64,000 bases of DNA from Takakia lepidozioides (GCA_030704615.1 CM060733.1:33728001-33792000), one strand, 5' to 3'. Positions 11,865 to 25,100 are shown, counted from the stretch's first letter. Notes: generated by a model not told the origin, from the sequence alone. A program made the numbers and translations.

Positions 11865-14800
11865 TTAAGCTAACACAGGGAACAGTTTTGCCACATGCTC
11901 CAGGGGGATGCTGTCAGCTGTATTCTTCCTCAGCACCGGATGATTGTCCTCATTCGGGGGCAATACCACCAACTGTCAACTCCACCAGAAAACGTGTAAT
12001 GAGATACATGTCGGCAAGTGTATATCAACCACATTCCACATGACAATCCTGAAGAGAGCTCTCGCACAATTGGTGTGCTAAACAACCAACCATAAGCGGG
12101 TCAGTCATAATTACCTGACCTCCCTTCTCAAGGGCCCAACCATTGTGCTTGACTTGGTGTTCTAGAAACTTGTCCAGCGACAGCCCTTCAACATTGATTG
12201 CCTGCATGGAACACAAGGAGCACTTTATCAAATACAGATAAGAACCAGCCTTACAGGCTTCTGGGACAAGAATGGAGTTGGCCAGGACCATTATGATGTA
12301 CTAGTGCCCTATTGAAAAATTAGGCCTCCTTTCAGGAGGCCAAAACTCTTGTCATCACTTATACCATGACTATCTTCTAGAAACTTTGAAGTCTTGTACT
12401 CAGCAAAGCCGGCTATGTACCATAGCCTACACCAAACACCACTAGTCGAGAGTAACACTGCATTGACCACTGCACTCTCCATTTGAACTTCATTATACAC
12501 ACAATGAGCAAGCCATGTTTGACACCTGTAGGTAAGGGCAGATATGTAAAGGACGCTACTTAAGCTGGAAAGGACTCACCTCTGCAAGGATAGCGCGAGG
12601 AAGGCGCTGGTAAGTAATGGAGAGCACATGGCTGCTATGGCCTTGAATTGCTTGCTCAAAGCCTGCGAGTAGGCCCCGTTGGCAACCACATCAATCAGAA
12701 GTCAGCAACATGCCCACTAAAATCTGTAGCACAAGACAAGTCGGGGAGAGTTTCAATACGGGAATACCCCTGGACGGTCATCACATGGCTCTTGTCAGCG
12801 AGTTAGGAGATAGTTGAATGCCCTCTGCTGTTCATTTGTAGCATAGTCACTCTCTGCCTCTCATCATGATGTTTCGGGAGGAAAAACAGAGATTACACAC
12901 AAGATTTCGATTTCTTCTAGAGAAGAAAAAGGTCAAACAGAGCCTAGTCAACTCTGAACTCACATTGAGAGGTAACTAAGGAAAAGAAAAGATACCCACA
13001 TCCAAGGCACATAAGAGCTTTCCAAGATGAAAGCATAGTCAGCAGGTCAAAACCTCAGGGAAAGAAGCAGATTCTTGAATACCAATATGACAGGGAGGCC
13101 CTTTCTTCATGGAAGCTTACATCATTGTTTCAGCAAACCATAGTCTGACTGCATATGACTGGATTTCTCACCTGGAACCACTTCCAAAATGTCCCGATTT
13201 CTGTTGGCCTCGTCCCAAAATTCCCGGAACCGAGCAGTCTACAGAAAACCATCCATGCTACGAAATGAATCACCACCACGAGTCTTGCAGTTAATGTGGA
13301 GAGAATATGGAAGCACTCCAGAATTAATTGCAATAGGAGGCAGCTTGAGGTAAGATGCCCTTCAGGATATTAGTAGACGAGGTATGAGTCAGAAATTACT
13401 AGCCAACATAATTTGTGTGTAGAGACCGACTTTTGTAGCTCATTACTTAACCACAGTTATATGATGCAACTATTGATTTTACAAAAATGACTATATGCAG
13501 CACCCATACAGCTCAGATACATGTGAAAACTTCATTACTAGTTGTAGTCAAAATGCCTGTAATTTCCACGTCTGACAGTGATTTTGAAATCCAAGAAAAA
13601 AAAATTACCTCCAAGAAGTGGGCCAGAGTGGCAAGTGTCAGAAAAGGCTCCTCCATTTGCTGGATAACTAGCAGTAAAGGAAATCTTTTGTGATGGACAA
13701 ATCATACAAACAAAACATAGGAGATAGTATATCACATAATGAACCTGCTGAATGATGTAGGTTATTACTCCTTCCACCCCTGACTACTACTAATGACTGT
13801 ATAGGGTTCAGAAGTCACATGCCATGCTCCTTGCGTGTGTTGTCATTGGTCAGGCTATGAAGAGGAGAAATAAATTGAGATTGAAGATCAGCAATCCCCA
13901 AAGGGTGGCATCTAACACATACCCAACTAATTTTTTTTTAAAGAGGATACAAGTCGCTCTGGGATGAGAAACATGCACAAATTGAAATCTGTGGCTGGTA
14001 GCGCCATCAAAGCCTGCCATTGCACGATCATTTTCTCTCTATCAGTCCACTTGGGCAAAGTAGTCAGCCAGGTGCTTGCATACTTAGAAAACATACTTGC
14101 AGCAAATTGCATTGATAATCCTAAAACCTTTTGAAATCTATCACCTCTAATAAACACTTCGGCTTTAACTTTCAGGGACTGAAGGGAAAATCTCAAGAGC
14201 ACCAAGCAGTGGCTGATAGTTTCAAAAGCCAACTTCCACAAACTCAAAAATGCTAACTACGAAACAAGCTGCAAACCAATAATTTCATAGGGAGCAACAT
14301 TCTAATCTACACCTCCACTAAAAGAAACAGAGTTTGAATCAAGCCGAGGGTAATATGACCACCAACACAATAACATCAGAATTAGTGGTTAAGTCTATAT
14401 GCAACTTTTGGGGCATGTATCTGACCTTTACAAGGATCCTGGCAACCACATGCACATTTAATCGAGCTGGTTGAAACTGTACCCCATCCCATCCCGCATG
14501 ATACAGTAGTTACTTCATAGTATTCTGGTAAATAGTATCAAGAAATGGAACGTCGATTTGTTTACAAGTCCACTGCCTATCTGTGCACCTCTCTCATACC
14601 CTCAAAGATTTATGAATCTTCCACTTAAACGACCTTCCATTGCCTCTTAGTCTTCTCTAGTCAATCATGCGATGACTTCGTAGCCTCGCTAGCTGTCTCC
14701 CTCCTTCTCTATGCAAATCTACATAGACAAATTACAACGTATCACCCTCGATGCTACGAGTCAGATTCTTCTTACACAGAGAAGACTGGCACAGGTCACT

Positions 14801-15270
14801 GCACCCTATTGTTCCAAACTGTAGACTTCATTGCTAAGATCTTCTTTACTGCATCCTGCTCCCCGCCAATCTAAGTCAAGCAAGTCTCGGACACACTACA
14901 ACACAGAAACAAGGATACAAACATAAGGGGCACATTCCCTAGGTAGAGACTAACCTGATAAAGGCGTAGGAGACAAAGGTTGGCATCCAAACTGTAGGTC
15001 TGTGAGGCAACCTGCAAGGAACATCACGAACAGCCCGACGACCACACATTGCACCAATCAATGGCTGAAAGGCAGTCCAGGTAACCTATCCCTCACCTCA
15101 ATCAGCCTTCGTTACATTCACGCTAATCCCCCTCACTACACCGAGCGACATGTTGGAACGAAAGATACCTGCTCGTCAACATAGGCCTCCAAATCTGGTA
15201 GAATATCAGGATTGTAGGGGTTCAGAGCAACCAGCTGCTCGATGGTGATGGGAACTTGAGCTCCTGGCAT
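11865..15270 (-). CDS. TIF3K1: Translation initiation factor eIF3 subunit k, nine exons
   Basis: Exons on the minus strand: 15169-15270, 14955-15011, 14426-14476, 13951-14013, 13609-13659, 13172-13238, 12580-12662, 12115-12201, 11865-11972. They splice in phase to 222 codons, matching the roughly 225 residues of plant eIF3k. Conserved stretches are EQLVALNPYNPDILPDLE, QTYSLDANLCLLRLYQ, ALPATDFNLCMFLIPERL, a PCI/winged-helix-like segment GLSLDKFLEHQV, and the C-terminal NTADSIPLEHVAKLFPVL. The protein is a non-core subunit of the eIF3 complex on the 40S ribosome. All junctions are GT-AG. Introns are 0.2-0.6 kb. I see no disruption, so the gene should be functional. Confidence 0.95.
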
Positions 15271-16922
15271 CTTAGTCTCCCTCCTCCTGCCTCCCCAATC
15301 CTCTCTTTGGCCACCTTCTCACAGATTCTGCTGCTAAAACTCTGAGAGAGCAGCAAGGAAGACAAGGGCTTAAATGTTCCAACCTAAACCGAAGCTGTTC
15401 CCACACCTAACTCTGACAGAAAATCTTCGAAAAAAGGTAAGTTATTACCTTATTACAGGTAATACCAGCTGCTGTACTGTGCAACTTGTGGTCTTTCTAT
15501 GGGGTGTGGGTGGGGGTCGGAATGAGTAATTTGGGCGGATGGATTGTCGGAGGTCTCTTGCAAGAATCGATGGTGTGAGTGTGGGGTGATGTTCGTGGAG
15601 AGGATGCGTGATGTGGGTGTGCGTCAATGATCGCTCGCAACTCTGAAATATGCCAACCCACGGCCCCAACTGCAAAGGAATCGCTTGTTCTATCGGCACT
15701 GGAATGAGGAAGTCGGGTGAACATAATGTGCACCCAAGCAAGCTCAAGAAGGTTACTTCTGAGTACACAGGACTTATATTTCTCTTCTTGCGTCCCGATG
15801 CGTGTTTGCATAAACACGGGCACAGGGATCGTAGCGTGCTCTGGTACACAAGGATGGCAACATGGTCAGGGAGAGGCGATACTCAAGGTCATGTCTTATT
15901 TTTGCGGTGAAAGGGCGGGAGGCTTCATATCATTTAGAAGATTGAGGAGTCAGGCTGTGGAGCTGAAATGGGCATCCGCTCTGGCTACACCGGGCCTGCG
16001 ATTCTTGCAATTGATGGCTGTGACGCCTCCCCAGCCACCAGACGAACCGAACAAAGGCACAGACATACATCCTATATCTCTGTTGGAGGGATTTGTCCTT
16101 GTCCAATACTAGGAGACTCGACAGGGGGCGGTTGTGGGTTTTCTACCCACCAGTGTGTAGAAACGTAATAGTTCGTTCGAGCTCAACCAGAGGCTACCCG
16201 GTTACATGAAAATGTGTGTTCATGAAATTTTCACTTAGACATCGTGCTAGAAAGGATAATGTTGATCCCCGCACTTGTGCTCTGGCCTACAATCTTACAC
16301 AGACGTGACGATTGCTCTGCCTGCCTGTTGCAATGCTTGTCGAAGTGCGTGAAAGAGAGATCAGTTTAATTGAGAGCCTACACAGGCTCATGCAATTAGG
16401 ACATGCTAAACATCTATGTTATAGTGTGTTTTTATGCAGGCCAAGCAATAAGTGCAGAACTGCTTTGGCAGCACATCCGCCCTCAAAGGATGTACCTTCA
16501 ATTCAAAGTTGGGTGGAAGCAGATGTTGCTAGCAGGTTATGGATACAATGGGATCATGGATGCATTCCAGAGTACTTCTCTGCTAATGCGACTTCTGGTG
16601 CTCAAGTCGAGTTTCAAGACAAGAGACGAGAATCTGGTGTGCCTGCAGATTACTGTGGAAGGACAGAGTGTTGTCCAACACAGCTCATGGAGGAAAGTAA
16701 GTCAATCGACCTGGTGTGAAGGATTGGGCAGAACAAGTTCCTTAGTATCTTTTGCGGTATCTGTAGTTATTGTGGTATGTTGGTGGTTTCTTTGTGCATG
16801 ACACAAAGAGCCCAAACAAACTGAGAGAATTCTTTCCAAAACCACGGCAGCATTCCTCAACAGGAAAGGGATGTAAATTGTAGGCTGACGAATGATCATG
16901 TTCTTTCGGTTCTTGCACACAG
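15271..16922. other. Upstream region of eIF3k; one unassigned open segment
   Basis: The left part should contain the promoter and 5' UTR of the minus-strand eIF3k gene. A plus-strand open segment follows a good acceptor (TTTTTATGCAG, ending 16440) and reads to a GTAAGT donor near 16696, with VEADVASRLWIQWDHG in one frame. By position it could be an older exon of the OSB-like unit that follows, but I cannot match it to a family. Confidence 0.35.
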
Positions 16923-17429
16923 CAGTGAGCGCAGAGCAGCCAGATTTCTTCTCAAATCCTTCACAGTGGTGGGACAAAGGGTTCGAGAAGGTGAGGCTAT
17001 CTTCATTTAGGACGTGAAAGATGTTGTCAAGGAGGCCTTGTGACACAAGTATTGCGGGTGAGTGCTGAGATTTGTTGGACCAGTATGGAAACATGGGTGG
17101 AGCAACGATCCTGTTCAGTCATGGAATGTATTTTTATCTCCATGTGCTGCGATTAATGACGATTTAGCTTTTCCCTTGCGAAAGCGGCAAAAGTGACTCT
17201 CCCTGTTTCCAGAAAATGACTACTGTTATCCAATACTGGCTTGTAGCCTTGGAGGTTGGTGCCTGGTCTCTGTCAATCTCTTTTGAAAATTACTTAGTTA
17301 CCCACTCACACTTTCGACAGAAAAGTCGAAGATCATCAGACATCGGGCATAAGTGCACAAAGGAGGTTCTCTGGATTGAGGGTTTGTCAAAACCTCCTTG
17401 GTTGACAGCAGAGCTAGCTGCCAGACAAG
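16923..17429 (+). pseudogene. OSB-type PDF-motif exon pair upstream of the second PPR gene
   Basis: Exon A is 16923-16990 and exon B is 17321-17429, both with clean acceptors and GT donors; the pair enters and leaves in phase 1. Exon A reads DFFSNPSQWWDKGFEK. Exon B reads GHKCTKEVLWIEGLSKPPWL. Together they resemble the PDF motif of plant organellar single-stranded DNA-binding (OSB) proteins, whose pattern is roughly WWDNR..K, then PDFKHK.T.EALW, then PPWV. The PDF core itself has become SDI here. No OB-fold could be assigned nearby and no later OSB exon follows, so this is probably a fragment. Splicing exon B to the PPR exon at 17705 puts the PPR out of frame, with a TGA within five codons. 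Confidence 0.6.
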
Positions 17430-17672
17430 GTAGAGCACGCTTTGGCGATTTTACCAAGGTTGATCTACACCGTCCAGCTCGAGATCAAGAATATAACGGG
17501 TATTGTTCGAATGATGATTCAAGGGTTTCAAATCGAATAGGTAGAATTACATATATCCTCAGTATATGTGACATTTCATAATCCTGTTAATATGTAGCAA
17601 GACTCCTGTCCTTGGTTGGAAATGCCTAGGAGCTTTGAGATGTACCATGTGAGTTGAGGTGTGAAGGTTCTA

Positions 17673-20234
17673 ATGAAGAGCCTTAACTTTGTCATGTCAT
17701 GCAGGAGGGCGGGCTTGAATCATACACTGTTTGCTGGACATCAGACTGACAGTGAGGGTCCGATTCCCACCATCCCCACTCGGATTGAAAGAGTCAGCAA
17801 GAACTCTTTTTCCACTTGTGAGGCTGTGCGAACATTATGTAAGGCTGGACGGCTGAAGGAGGCGCTGCTTACGTTGAACCAACAAGGCATCCAGGCAGAC
17901 TCCAATACATACGTATGTCTCTTGCAGGAGTGCATCAACATGAAAGCCCTAGCGGTGGGAAAGCAGGTTCATGCGCACATAATCCAAAGTGGATTCATGC
18001 CCAACATCTTCCTACTCAACACCCTTGTCAACATGTATGCCAAGTGCGGGAGCGTGGTGGATGCACGCGATGTGTTTGACAAAATGCCTGAACGAACTTT
18101 GTTTACCTGGACTATAATGATAGCAGGATATGCCAAGCATGGTTGTTCCAGGGAGGCTTTCAAGACCTATGAGCAAATGCGATGGGAAGGGGTGACGCCG
18201 GACAGGGTTACATTTACTTGTATTCTGAATGCATGTGCGAGTCATGGATCAATGGAGAAAGGCAGAGAAGTCCATGCTGACATCATTAAAAGTGGAATTC
18301 GTGTAGACATCATTTTGGAGAATACCCTTGTTGACATGTATGCCAAATGTGGGAGCATGGAGGATGCGTGCCTAGTCTTTGACAATATGGCAAAACGAGA
18401 TGTGGTTTCATGGAGTGCGATGATTGCGGGATATGCTCAGCATGGACATGGTAGGGAGGCTTTTAAAATCTATGAGCAAATGCATCGGGAAGGGGTATTG
18501 CCTAATAAGGTCACGTTCCTTTGCCTTCTCAGTGCGTGTGCCAGCCTAGGAGCCCTGAAAAATGGCAAAGACGTCCATGCTGACATCATCAAAGCTAAAA
18601 TTGCTCCGGACATCGTCCTGGAGACTGCGCTTGCTGACATGTATGCCAAATGCGGGAGCATGAAGGATGCACGCCAGGTGTTTGACAGTATGGCTCAACG
18701 AGATGTGTTCTCGTGGAATGCCATGATCGCAGGATATGCTCAGCATGGGTGCAGCAAGGAGGCATTTCAGTTGTATGAGCAAATGCAATGGGAATGGGTG
18801 ATGCCTGACAGGGTCACATTCACTTGCATTCTGAATCCATGTGCCAGCCTGGGAGTCCTCGAAAATGGCAAGCGGGTCCATGCTGACATCATCAAAAGTG
18901 GGATTGTCCCAGATATCATTCAGGAGAATATCCTGCTGGACATGTATGCCAAATGTGGGAGCATGAAGGATTCACAGCAAGTGTTTGACAGTATGGTTGA
19001 ACGAGATGTGGTCTCATGGAATGCCATGATTGCAGGATATGCACAGCATGGATGTGGTAGGGAGGCTTTCGAGATCTATGAGCAAATGCAACAGGAAGGG
19101 GTGGTGCCCGATAGAATCACATTCATTTGTGTTCTCAATGCGTGTGCCAGCATAGGAGCCCTAAGAAAGGGCAAAGAAGTCCATGCCGATATAATGAAAG
19201 CTGGAATTACGTCATACGTAAATCTGGATAATACACTTATTAGCATGTATGCTAGATGTGGGAGTGTAAAGGATGCACGTCAAGTGTTCAACAATATGGC
19301 TGAACGAGATATGGTCTCATGGAATGCCATGATCGCAGCATATGCTCAGCATGGGGGTGGTAGGGAGGCCGTGCGACTATTTGAACAATTGCATCAGGAA
19401 GGTTTCAAGCCAAATGGCATCACTTTCACATCTCTTCTCTCAGCATGTAGCCATATTGGCCTAGAACATGAAGGTCTTCATTACTTTCATGCCATGAGTC
19501 GAGACCATCATCTAACTCCTACAGTGGAGCATTTCGGTTGTATGGTGGACCTTCTTGGCCGTGCAGGGCGGTTGGATGAGGCAGTGGACTTCATTAACAA
19601 AATGCCGATCAAAGCAGATTCTGGGATGTGGGGCGCCTTGCTTGGTGCCTGCAGAATTCATGGCGATGTGGAGATAGCAGAACACGTAGCAAACAGCATT
19701 CTGAAGAGTGATCCACATCACCCTGCAGCTTATGTGCTGCTATCAAACATCTATGGTGCAGCTGGCCGGTGGGATGACAAAGCAAAGTTGAGAAAAATGA
19801 TGGAGGACAGAGGTATCAGAAAGGAGCCAGGTTGCAGCTGTATTGAGATCAACAACAGAGTGCACACATTTGTTGTAGACGACCAGTTGCACCCTCAAGT
19901 TCAGGAAATCCACGTTGAGCTGAACAGATTGTCTGGGCAGATGAAGGAGGCTGGGTATGTGCCTGACACCTGCTTTGTATTGCATGATGTGGAGGAGGAG
20001 CAAAAGGAACTTTCTCTTTGCCACCACAGTGAAAAGCTGGCCATTGCTTTTGGGCTCATCAGCACACCCCCTGGGACACCTGTTTGCATCTTCAAGAACC
20101 TTCGGGTGTGCGGTGACTGCCATACGGCCACCAAGTTCATCTCGAAGATTGTAGGGCGAGAAGTTGTTGTACGCGATGCAAACCGCTTTCACCACTTCCA
20201 AGATGGGGTTTGTTCTTGTGGGGATTATTGGTGA
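17673..20234 (+). CDS. PLS-DYW class PPR protein with intact DYW domain
   Basis: The ORF is free of introns and gives about 853 residues from the ATG at 17673; an alternative ATG lies at 17694. It holds five P-L-S triplets (MYAKCGS repeats), then E (FGCMVDLLGRAGRLDEA), E+ and a complete DYW domain ending DGVCSCGDYW-stop. The deaminase ligands are present: HSEKLAIAFGL (HxE), LRVCGDCH (CxxC) and the terminal HHF..CSC zinc site. Such proteins carry out C-to-U editing of single plastid or mitochondrial sites; the target cannot be read here. An acceptor-like CATGCAG at 17698-17704 matches the position just before the start ATG in the paralogue at 38371. That ancestral ATG is AGG here, so translation must begin at one of the upstream ATGs, which would be intronic if the old acceptor were used. 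It is the only one of the four PPR genes here with a full editing domain. Confidence 0.9.
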   Translation: MKSLNFVMSCRRAGLNHTLFAGHQTDSEGPIPTIPTRIERVSKNSFSTCEAVRTLCKAGRLKEALLTLNQQGIQADSNTYVCLLQECINMKALAVGKQVHAHIIQSGFMPNIFLLNTLVNMYAKCGSVVDARDVFDKMPERTLFTWTIMIAGYAKHGCSREAFKTYEQMRWEGVTPDRVTFTCILNACASHGSMEKGREVHADIIKSGIRVDIILENTLVDMYAKCGSMEDACLVFDNMAKRDVVSWSAMIAGYAQHGHGREAFKIYEQMHREGVLPNKVTFLCLLSACASLGALKNGKDVHADIIKAKIAPDIVLETALADMYAKCGSMKDARQVFDSMAQRDVFSWNAMIAGYAQHGCSKEAFQLYEQMQWEWVMPDRVTFTCILNPCASLGVLENGKRVHADIIKSGIVPDIIQENILLDMYAKCGSMKDSQQVFDSMVERDVVSWNAMIAGYAQHGCGREAFEIYEQMQQEGVVPDRITFICVLNACASIGALRKGKEVHADIMKAGITSYVNLDNTLISMYARCGSVKDARQVFNNMAERDMVSWNAMIAAYAQHGGGREAVRLFEQLHQEGFKPNGITFTSLLSACSHIGLEHEGLHYFHAMSRDHHLTPTVEHFGCMVDLLGRAGRLDEAVDFINKMPIKADSGMWGALLGACRIHGDVEIAEHVANSILKSDPHHPAAYVLLSNIYGAAGRWDDKAKLRKMMEDRGIRKEPGCSCIEINNRVHTFVVDDQLHPQVQEIHVELNRLSGQMKEAGYVPDTCFVLHDVEEEQKELSLCHHSEKLAIAFGLISTPPGTPVCIFKNLRVCGDCHTATKFISKIVGREVVVRDANRFHHFQDGVCSCGDYW

Positions 20235-22156
20235 AATGAGCAGCGCACATGAAAGAAACTGCGCTGATTCAAAATTGTTGTTCACCTTTGAGCAGCGGTG
20301 AAAGTTTAAGGAATATATTGATAACATTCAATGCGACAGTCAGTTGTGCAAGTTTCTGTGGGCTGTACATGGTGATTTTACAAGTGACGTTTTACCCAAG
20401 TCACAGAAACCTTGAGATCAAGGATGTCTCCACAGATTGCAGCGACAAAGATAATCCTGACAATGATACAGGATTGGATCTTCTATTGCACGTAAAAACG
20501 GTTTAACAAGGGATCCCCCCATCCGTTGAAGAAACAAGGGTATGGGTAGGGTGATGATCTGATGATTAGCTTGGAAACTCTATACATTTCCTTCTACTTG
20601 TCTACAGCACTGTAGAGACTTGCGGACATCAGTTGTAATCTCTCAAACTTTTGACTCCAGATTTGGCTCCTAATTTTGCAGTCATCAATAATTTGATGAA
20701 CTGCGTAATTCACTCAAGGATCAGGATTAGTCGAACCTAAAGCAGCCAAACGTGCATTTCTAGTCAACAATTAGTAGTCCACATGTTGTGTGCTCCTGCT
20801 TCCCACTCCTAATCTGCAAAACAGCAGAATCTTAGTTTGGTTGCCCATCCAAATCATTTTTGTTTGTTTCCAAACTTTGCCAGTACGTTTTGAGAAGCGG
20901 AGCCAAGCACATCTCCGAAAATGCCAAAGTTTAGTTGCAAGAGGTAACAGTGATACAATAAACAATAGAACCAGTGTCTGTCTAACATTGCATGCTTTCT
21001 TTCTCCTGCACAAAAATCCAGAGTGTTCGGTCTATTTTTCTACCATCTGTGTTTGTCGATGCGGAATGCACATTGTGATTTGCTCAGTGCCAGTTTGCAG
21101 GAGGTGCTTGTGAAGCTGCACAATGGGTCTCCTTCAACATGCACACAGCTCACTTAGAAAGAAGAAAGAAGCCCCTCTCTCACAGAAGGAGGATGACATC
21201 CGTCTGTACACGTGGACAGAGAACTGCAGCGAATGCGGTGACTACAGCTGGATGCCTCATGTGCCTTCACGTGTCATACTAACAGGAGCCACGGGAGAGG
21301 CAAATTTGGACTCCGACCTGCTGCTGCTCCCTGCGCTCCGAAGATCAAGAAGCGCTTGTCTGTCGATTAGTGTGCGAGAGGGGTTGCATTGCTGGTTCAT
21401 TCTTGTTGTGTTGCCATCGTGATATTGATCTGGTTGTTATTTCCCTCCCTCCCGTCTCATTTTCTCCTACACACAACCCACACAGATATCACACAGGACC
21501 GACCACCGGAGAGAGGCTTCTGCTTCTCCGTCTTATCACAGTGTTGGTAGGTTTTCTTCTCTCAAAGTCGGGATCCTTATCATAAGGTTTTCTAGGAGAG
21601 TGTTCTTTACTCGAGAAGGTACAGTTTTGCAATGTACATTAGGAAAGGACAGATATTGGCTAGGTTCGCATCTTTGGTCAGCAGGGTATTGTCATGAGAG
21701 GGGATCGTCTTATTTAGACCTCCGAAAGACAATTTGAACTTGGAATTAATCAGTTGATTGACGCTTTTGATCTGACTTTGATGCATCTCTTGAAAGGCGT
21801 CGATCTGTGTCGAAATAGGACAAGTGTGTGGAAGTTTGGAGGGGAGTCCAAGAAAACCCTGCAAAGCTTGTCAATAGTTTAAAGACGAGTATCAAATGCT
21901 TGCAAACCTTTGTTCAAAATCTTCAACTTGTGTCAGGAAGTTCTCGCAAAGTCTCTTGTTCAATTCGGAACTGGACATTGGATCGACAGACGTAATTTGT
22001 AGTCGTCTTAAGAGTAATGCTATGCGGAAGCTGTTTTGTCTCTTAGCTGACTGAGGCTAGCATGTACCCTTTTCGGGTTTGAGTGGACTAAATCAGAGCT
22101 TTTCGTTTACCACTGTACAACAGGAAAGAGGAATCGGAAACTGTCTTGGGTTTTGA
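20235..22156. other. Intergenic, no gene recognised
   Basis: This 1.9-kb stretch holds the 3' flank of the PPR gene and the promoter side of the CBS-domain gene. Several short frames exist on both strands, but none shows conserved motifs or plausible splicing. Confidence 0.5.
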
Positions 22157-25100
22157 ATGGCGTCCCCCGACAGTGAGAAACCGATGGACGAACAGTTGCG
22201 AGAGCTGTGGGAGGCTAACGGGGCTGGAAGAGGGGTACCGCAGGGCGTGCGGGATCTTCTCAATGCCGCCTTCGCAAAAGTGCCAGTCTCTTCCTTTCCC
22301 GACGTCCCTTCTGGCCAAGGTAAATTGCTAGCATAGAGCTAAAACTGTACAATCGTGCTAAAACTCAGTGTCTGAACTCAATTCCGATATTTGGTAGGTC
22401 AATTTTGTGCACTCATTACCAGGAATCCTTGAGCTAAAACCCCCCTGGGTCTTGAAGCTATCCCAGAGTGAGAGAGACAGAGGGAGGGCAAAAGAAGTTT
22501 CACATCTAGAGAAAGGGTTGCGCAGGTGGGGTAAGGGCGTTTATGTGTTCGTCAATTAAGGACCTTAAGTGTACATAGATGTGGCAAGAAGCTTGTCGGA
22601 CTGTATGATCAAGGATTCCTGGGAGTAGTGATCTTGTTCCAGTTGTCACTGTATGGTAGGTCTTGATGAGGGCATTTCCAGTGTAGCACCTGTATATGTA
22701 TTTCTCTTTCTTAGTTGTGAAGTGATCAAGATAAGCCCACTTGTTTGTCTGCTTCTATGGTTTTGAGACTAAGACGAAGGCCTCTTGGGCAAGTACATTA
22801 TTGTAAGGAGCCTTGCGTGATTGTGGTGTGCCCCCTTTCTCCCTCCTTTCTCTCCCTCACTTCTATTTCCAGCTCCAGTTGAAGTGGGCGTGGGGTTTAT
22901 GGCCATAATCTAGGACAGGTATGATTAATTGGCTACATCACAGCCAAATGGCGTTATTTGTTGCAAGCTAGAGGAGCAGTGCTGTGAATCAACCTCATAT
23001 TTTCAATTACCATGTCAAATCCATCTCTCATACCACCCCTCATTTGCATTTACCCTGTTTTGGGCCAAGTCCAATATACCTTGATTGGCTACTTTCCTGG
23101 CTTCTTCAGGAGGGTTGGTGTCCGGCAGGGATTATGCCCTCAAGGGTAAGTCATAACCAAAGTTGGCAGGGGAGCCTTCTATCACTACTCTCTCTCCCCT
23201 CATGATTGTTTACTTGGGCTCCTCTGCAGTGGTTGAGATCCCTGGGGATGTCTCAATAGCTGAGGCAGTGCACACTCTTGCGGAGCACAACATCTTTTCA
23301 GCCCCAGTTACAAACCCAGATGCAAGTCTCACAGACAGCTGGGCAACTCGGTACATGGGTATAGTGGACTACCCAGCCGTTATTCTCTGGGTGCTTGAGC
23401 AGGCTGAGCTGGCAGCAGCAGCCTTTGCTGCTGGTTCTGCTGCAGCTGTAGGCATGGGGGCCGGGGCTTTTGGAGCACTGGGGGCTATTGTGCTTGGATT
23501 CACTGGCCCAGTTGCAGTGGCAGGCCTTGCTGCAGCCGCTGTGGGAGCAGCAATTGCAGGTCACTTCTCTTTACCAGTCCAGAAGTTTGATGTAGTGTCC
23601 TAATTCTTACTTGGTGATGGTCCAGAAGTTTGATGTAATGTTCTTAGTAGGCCAAATTTAGTTTTTTGGGTATAAATGATCTTTGTTATATTGCTACTCA
23701 TTAGTTTATCCTTGTTTCCAATTCCTCCTTTATCATACTTTCCCTGCAGCTTATCCTTGAATAGTGACATTGGTTGCTGCCCCCCTCCCTTTCTTAGGCT
23801 TTAATCAATTGTTACTGGTTTCCCATGTGATGCAGGGGGTGTAGCAGCAGAGAGAGGCATCGGCAAGGATGCGTCCTCAGCAGTCAACGCCCTGGGGGAG
23901 GACTTTTATAAGGTCATCCTGTCAGAAGAGCCCTTTAAATCAACCCAGGTACAGAAACAATTCTGCGCTGCTCAGCTCCATACACGGCAATCTAATGCCT
24001 CTCTCTATGGCCTGCACTTGGAAAGCTCTTTGGACTTTATCAGCGTGTTAGAAACTGATGGAGAGGTGTACCTAGAATATAATCTCATATGTTTCCAGGT
24101 TCAAGAGTATATTATAGCTAGCAAACATCTCACAAAATGATATCTTAATGACTGTAGCCACTCTCTCACTCCCTCTCTTTGTTAGTACTCATACTGTTCC
24201 CTGTGAACGTTGGCTTGCCATAGCCCCACATAAACACCAAGTACACCCTCTCTTTGTTAGTTTTGGGTACAGCAAACAACTTCTCATGAGTATATTCTCT
24301 TTCTTAGTTTCATGTACTTGTCCAATGAACTCTTGGCTTCCAATCGGATGTTAACAAATCTTTTCTTCCTTCTTGGGAAGGGGTTCTAGTTTGAGAAGAG
24401 AATGTACTGATTTACTGATAAAGCTATGTTTTCACATTTTGCTTTAACATGCAATCCTTCTTTAGGTTGCAGAGATCACACGAGCATACAGATGGGCTCC
24501 ATTTCTTCCTATTCGCCCTGACGATTCCATGCTTACTGTGCTACTACTACTGTCCAAGTTCCGGTTACGCAGCATTCCAGTGATCAATGATAGTCCTTCA
24601 GTGCAAAATATGGTCACTCAGTCAGGGGTCCTTCAGGGCCTCTCCCAATGCCGTGGCCGAGATTGGTTCGACAGTCTTGCAGAAAAATCCCTTTTTCAGC
24701 TAGGCCTTCCTGTCATGACGCCCGAAAAGGTAATGCAATTTTCATCTGACACAGAAGCACAATTTCGCCTCCACATCGCAGTATTTGTGTTGCTTTTTCA
24801 ACGTTTGTTTTCTGAATACTTCCCATTATGGAGGCTGTAGTCTCAGGCTGGTTTTTCTTAGGCTGTTTGTTGTCTGAATTCTTCCAAATTATGAGGTTGT
24901 GTTCTCAGTCAGGTTTTTTCTTCTCTGGGGATGGGGACAGGTGGTGAAGGTGAATGCAAACCAGCTGGTGCTTGAGGCATTTGTTCTTATGAAGGAGAAA
25001 CGCATTGGTGGACTCCCAGTTGTGGAAGGCCCTGATGATCACCTCATAGGAAATATCAGTCTTCGTGATGTTCGCTTCTTGCTGCTGCAACCTGAACTGT

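Noticed and set aside
15445-15849. 134-codon minus-strand frame upstream of eIF3k
   Set aside because: Pro/His/Ser-rich composition without motifs, in the probable promoter region.
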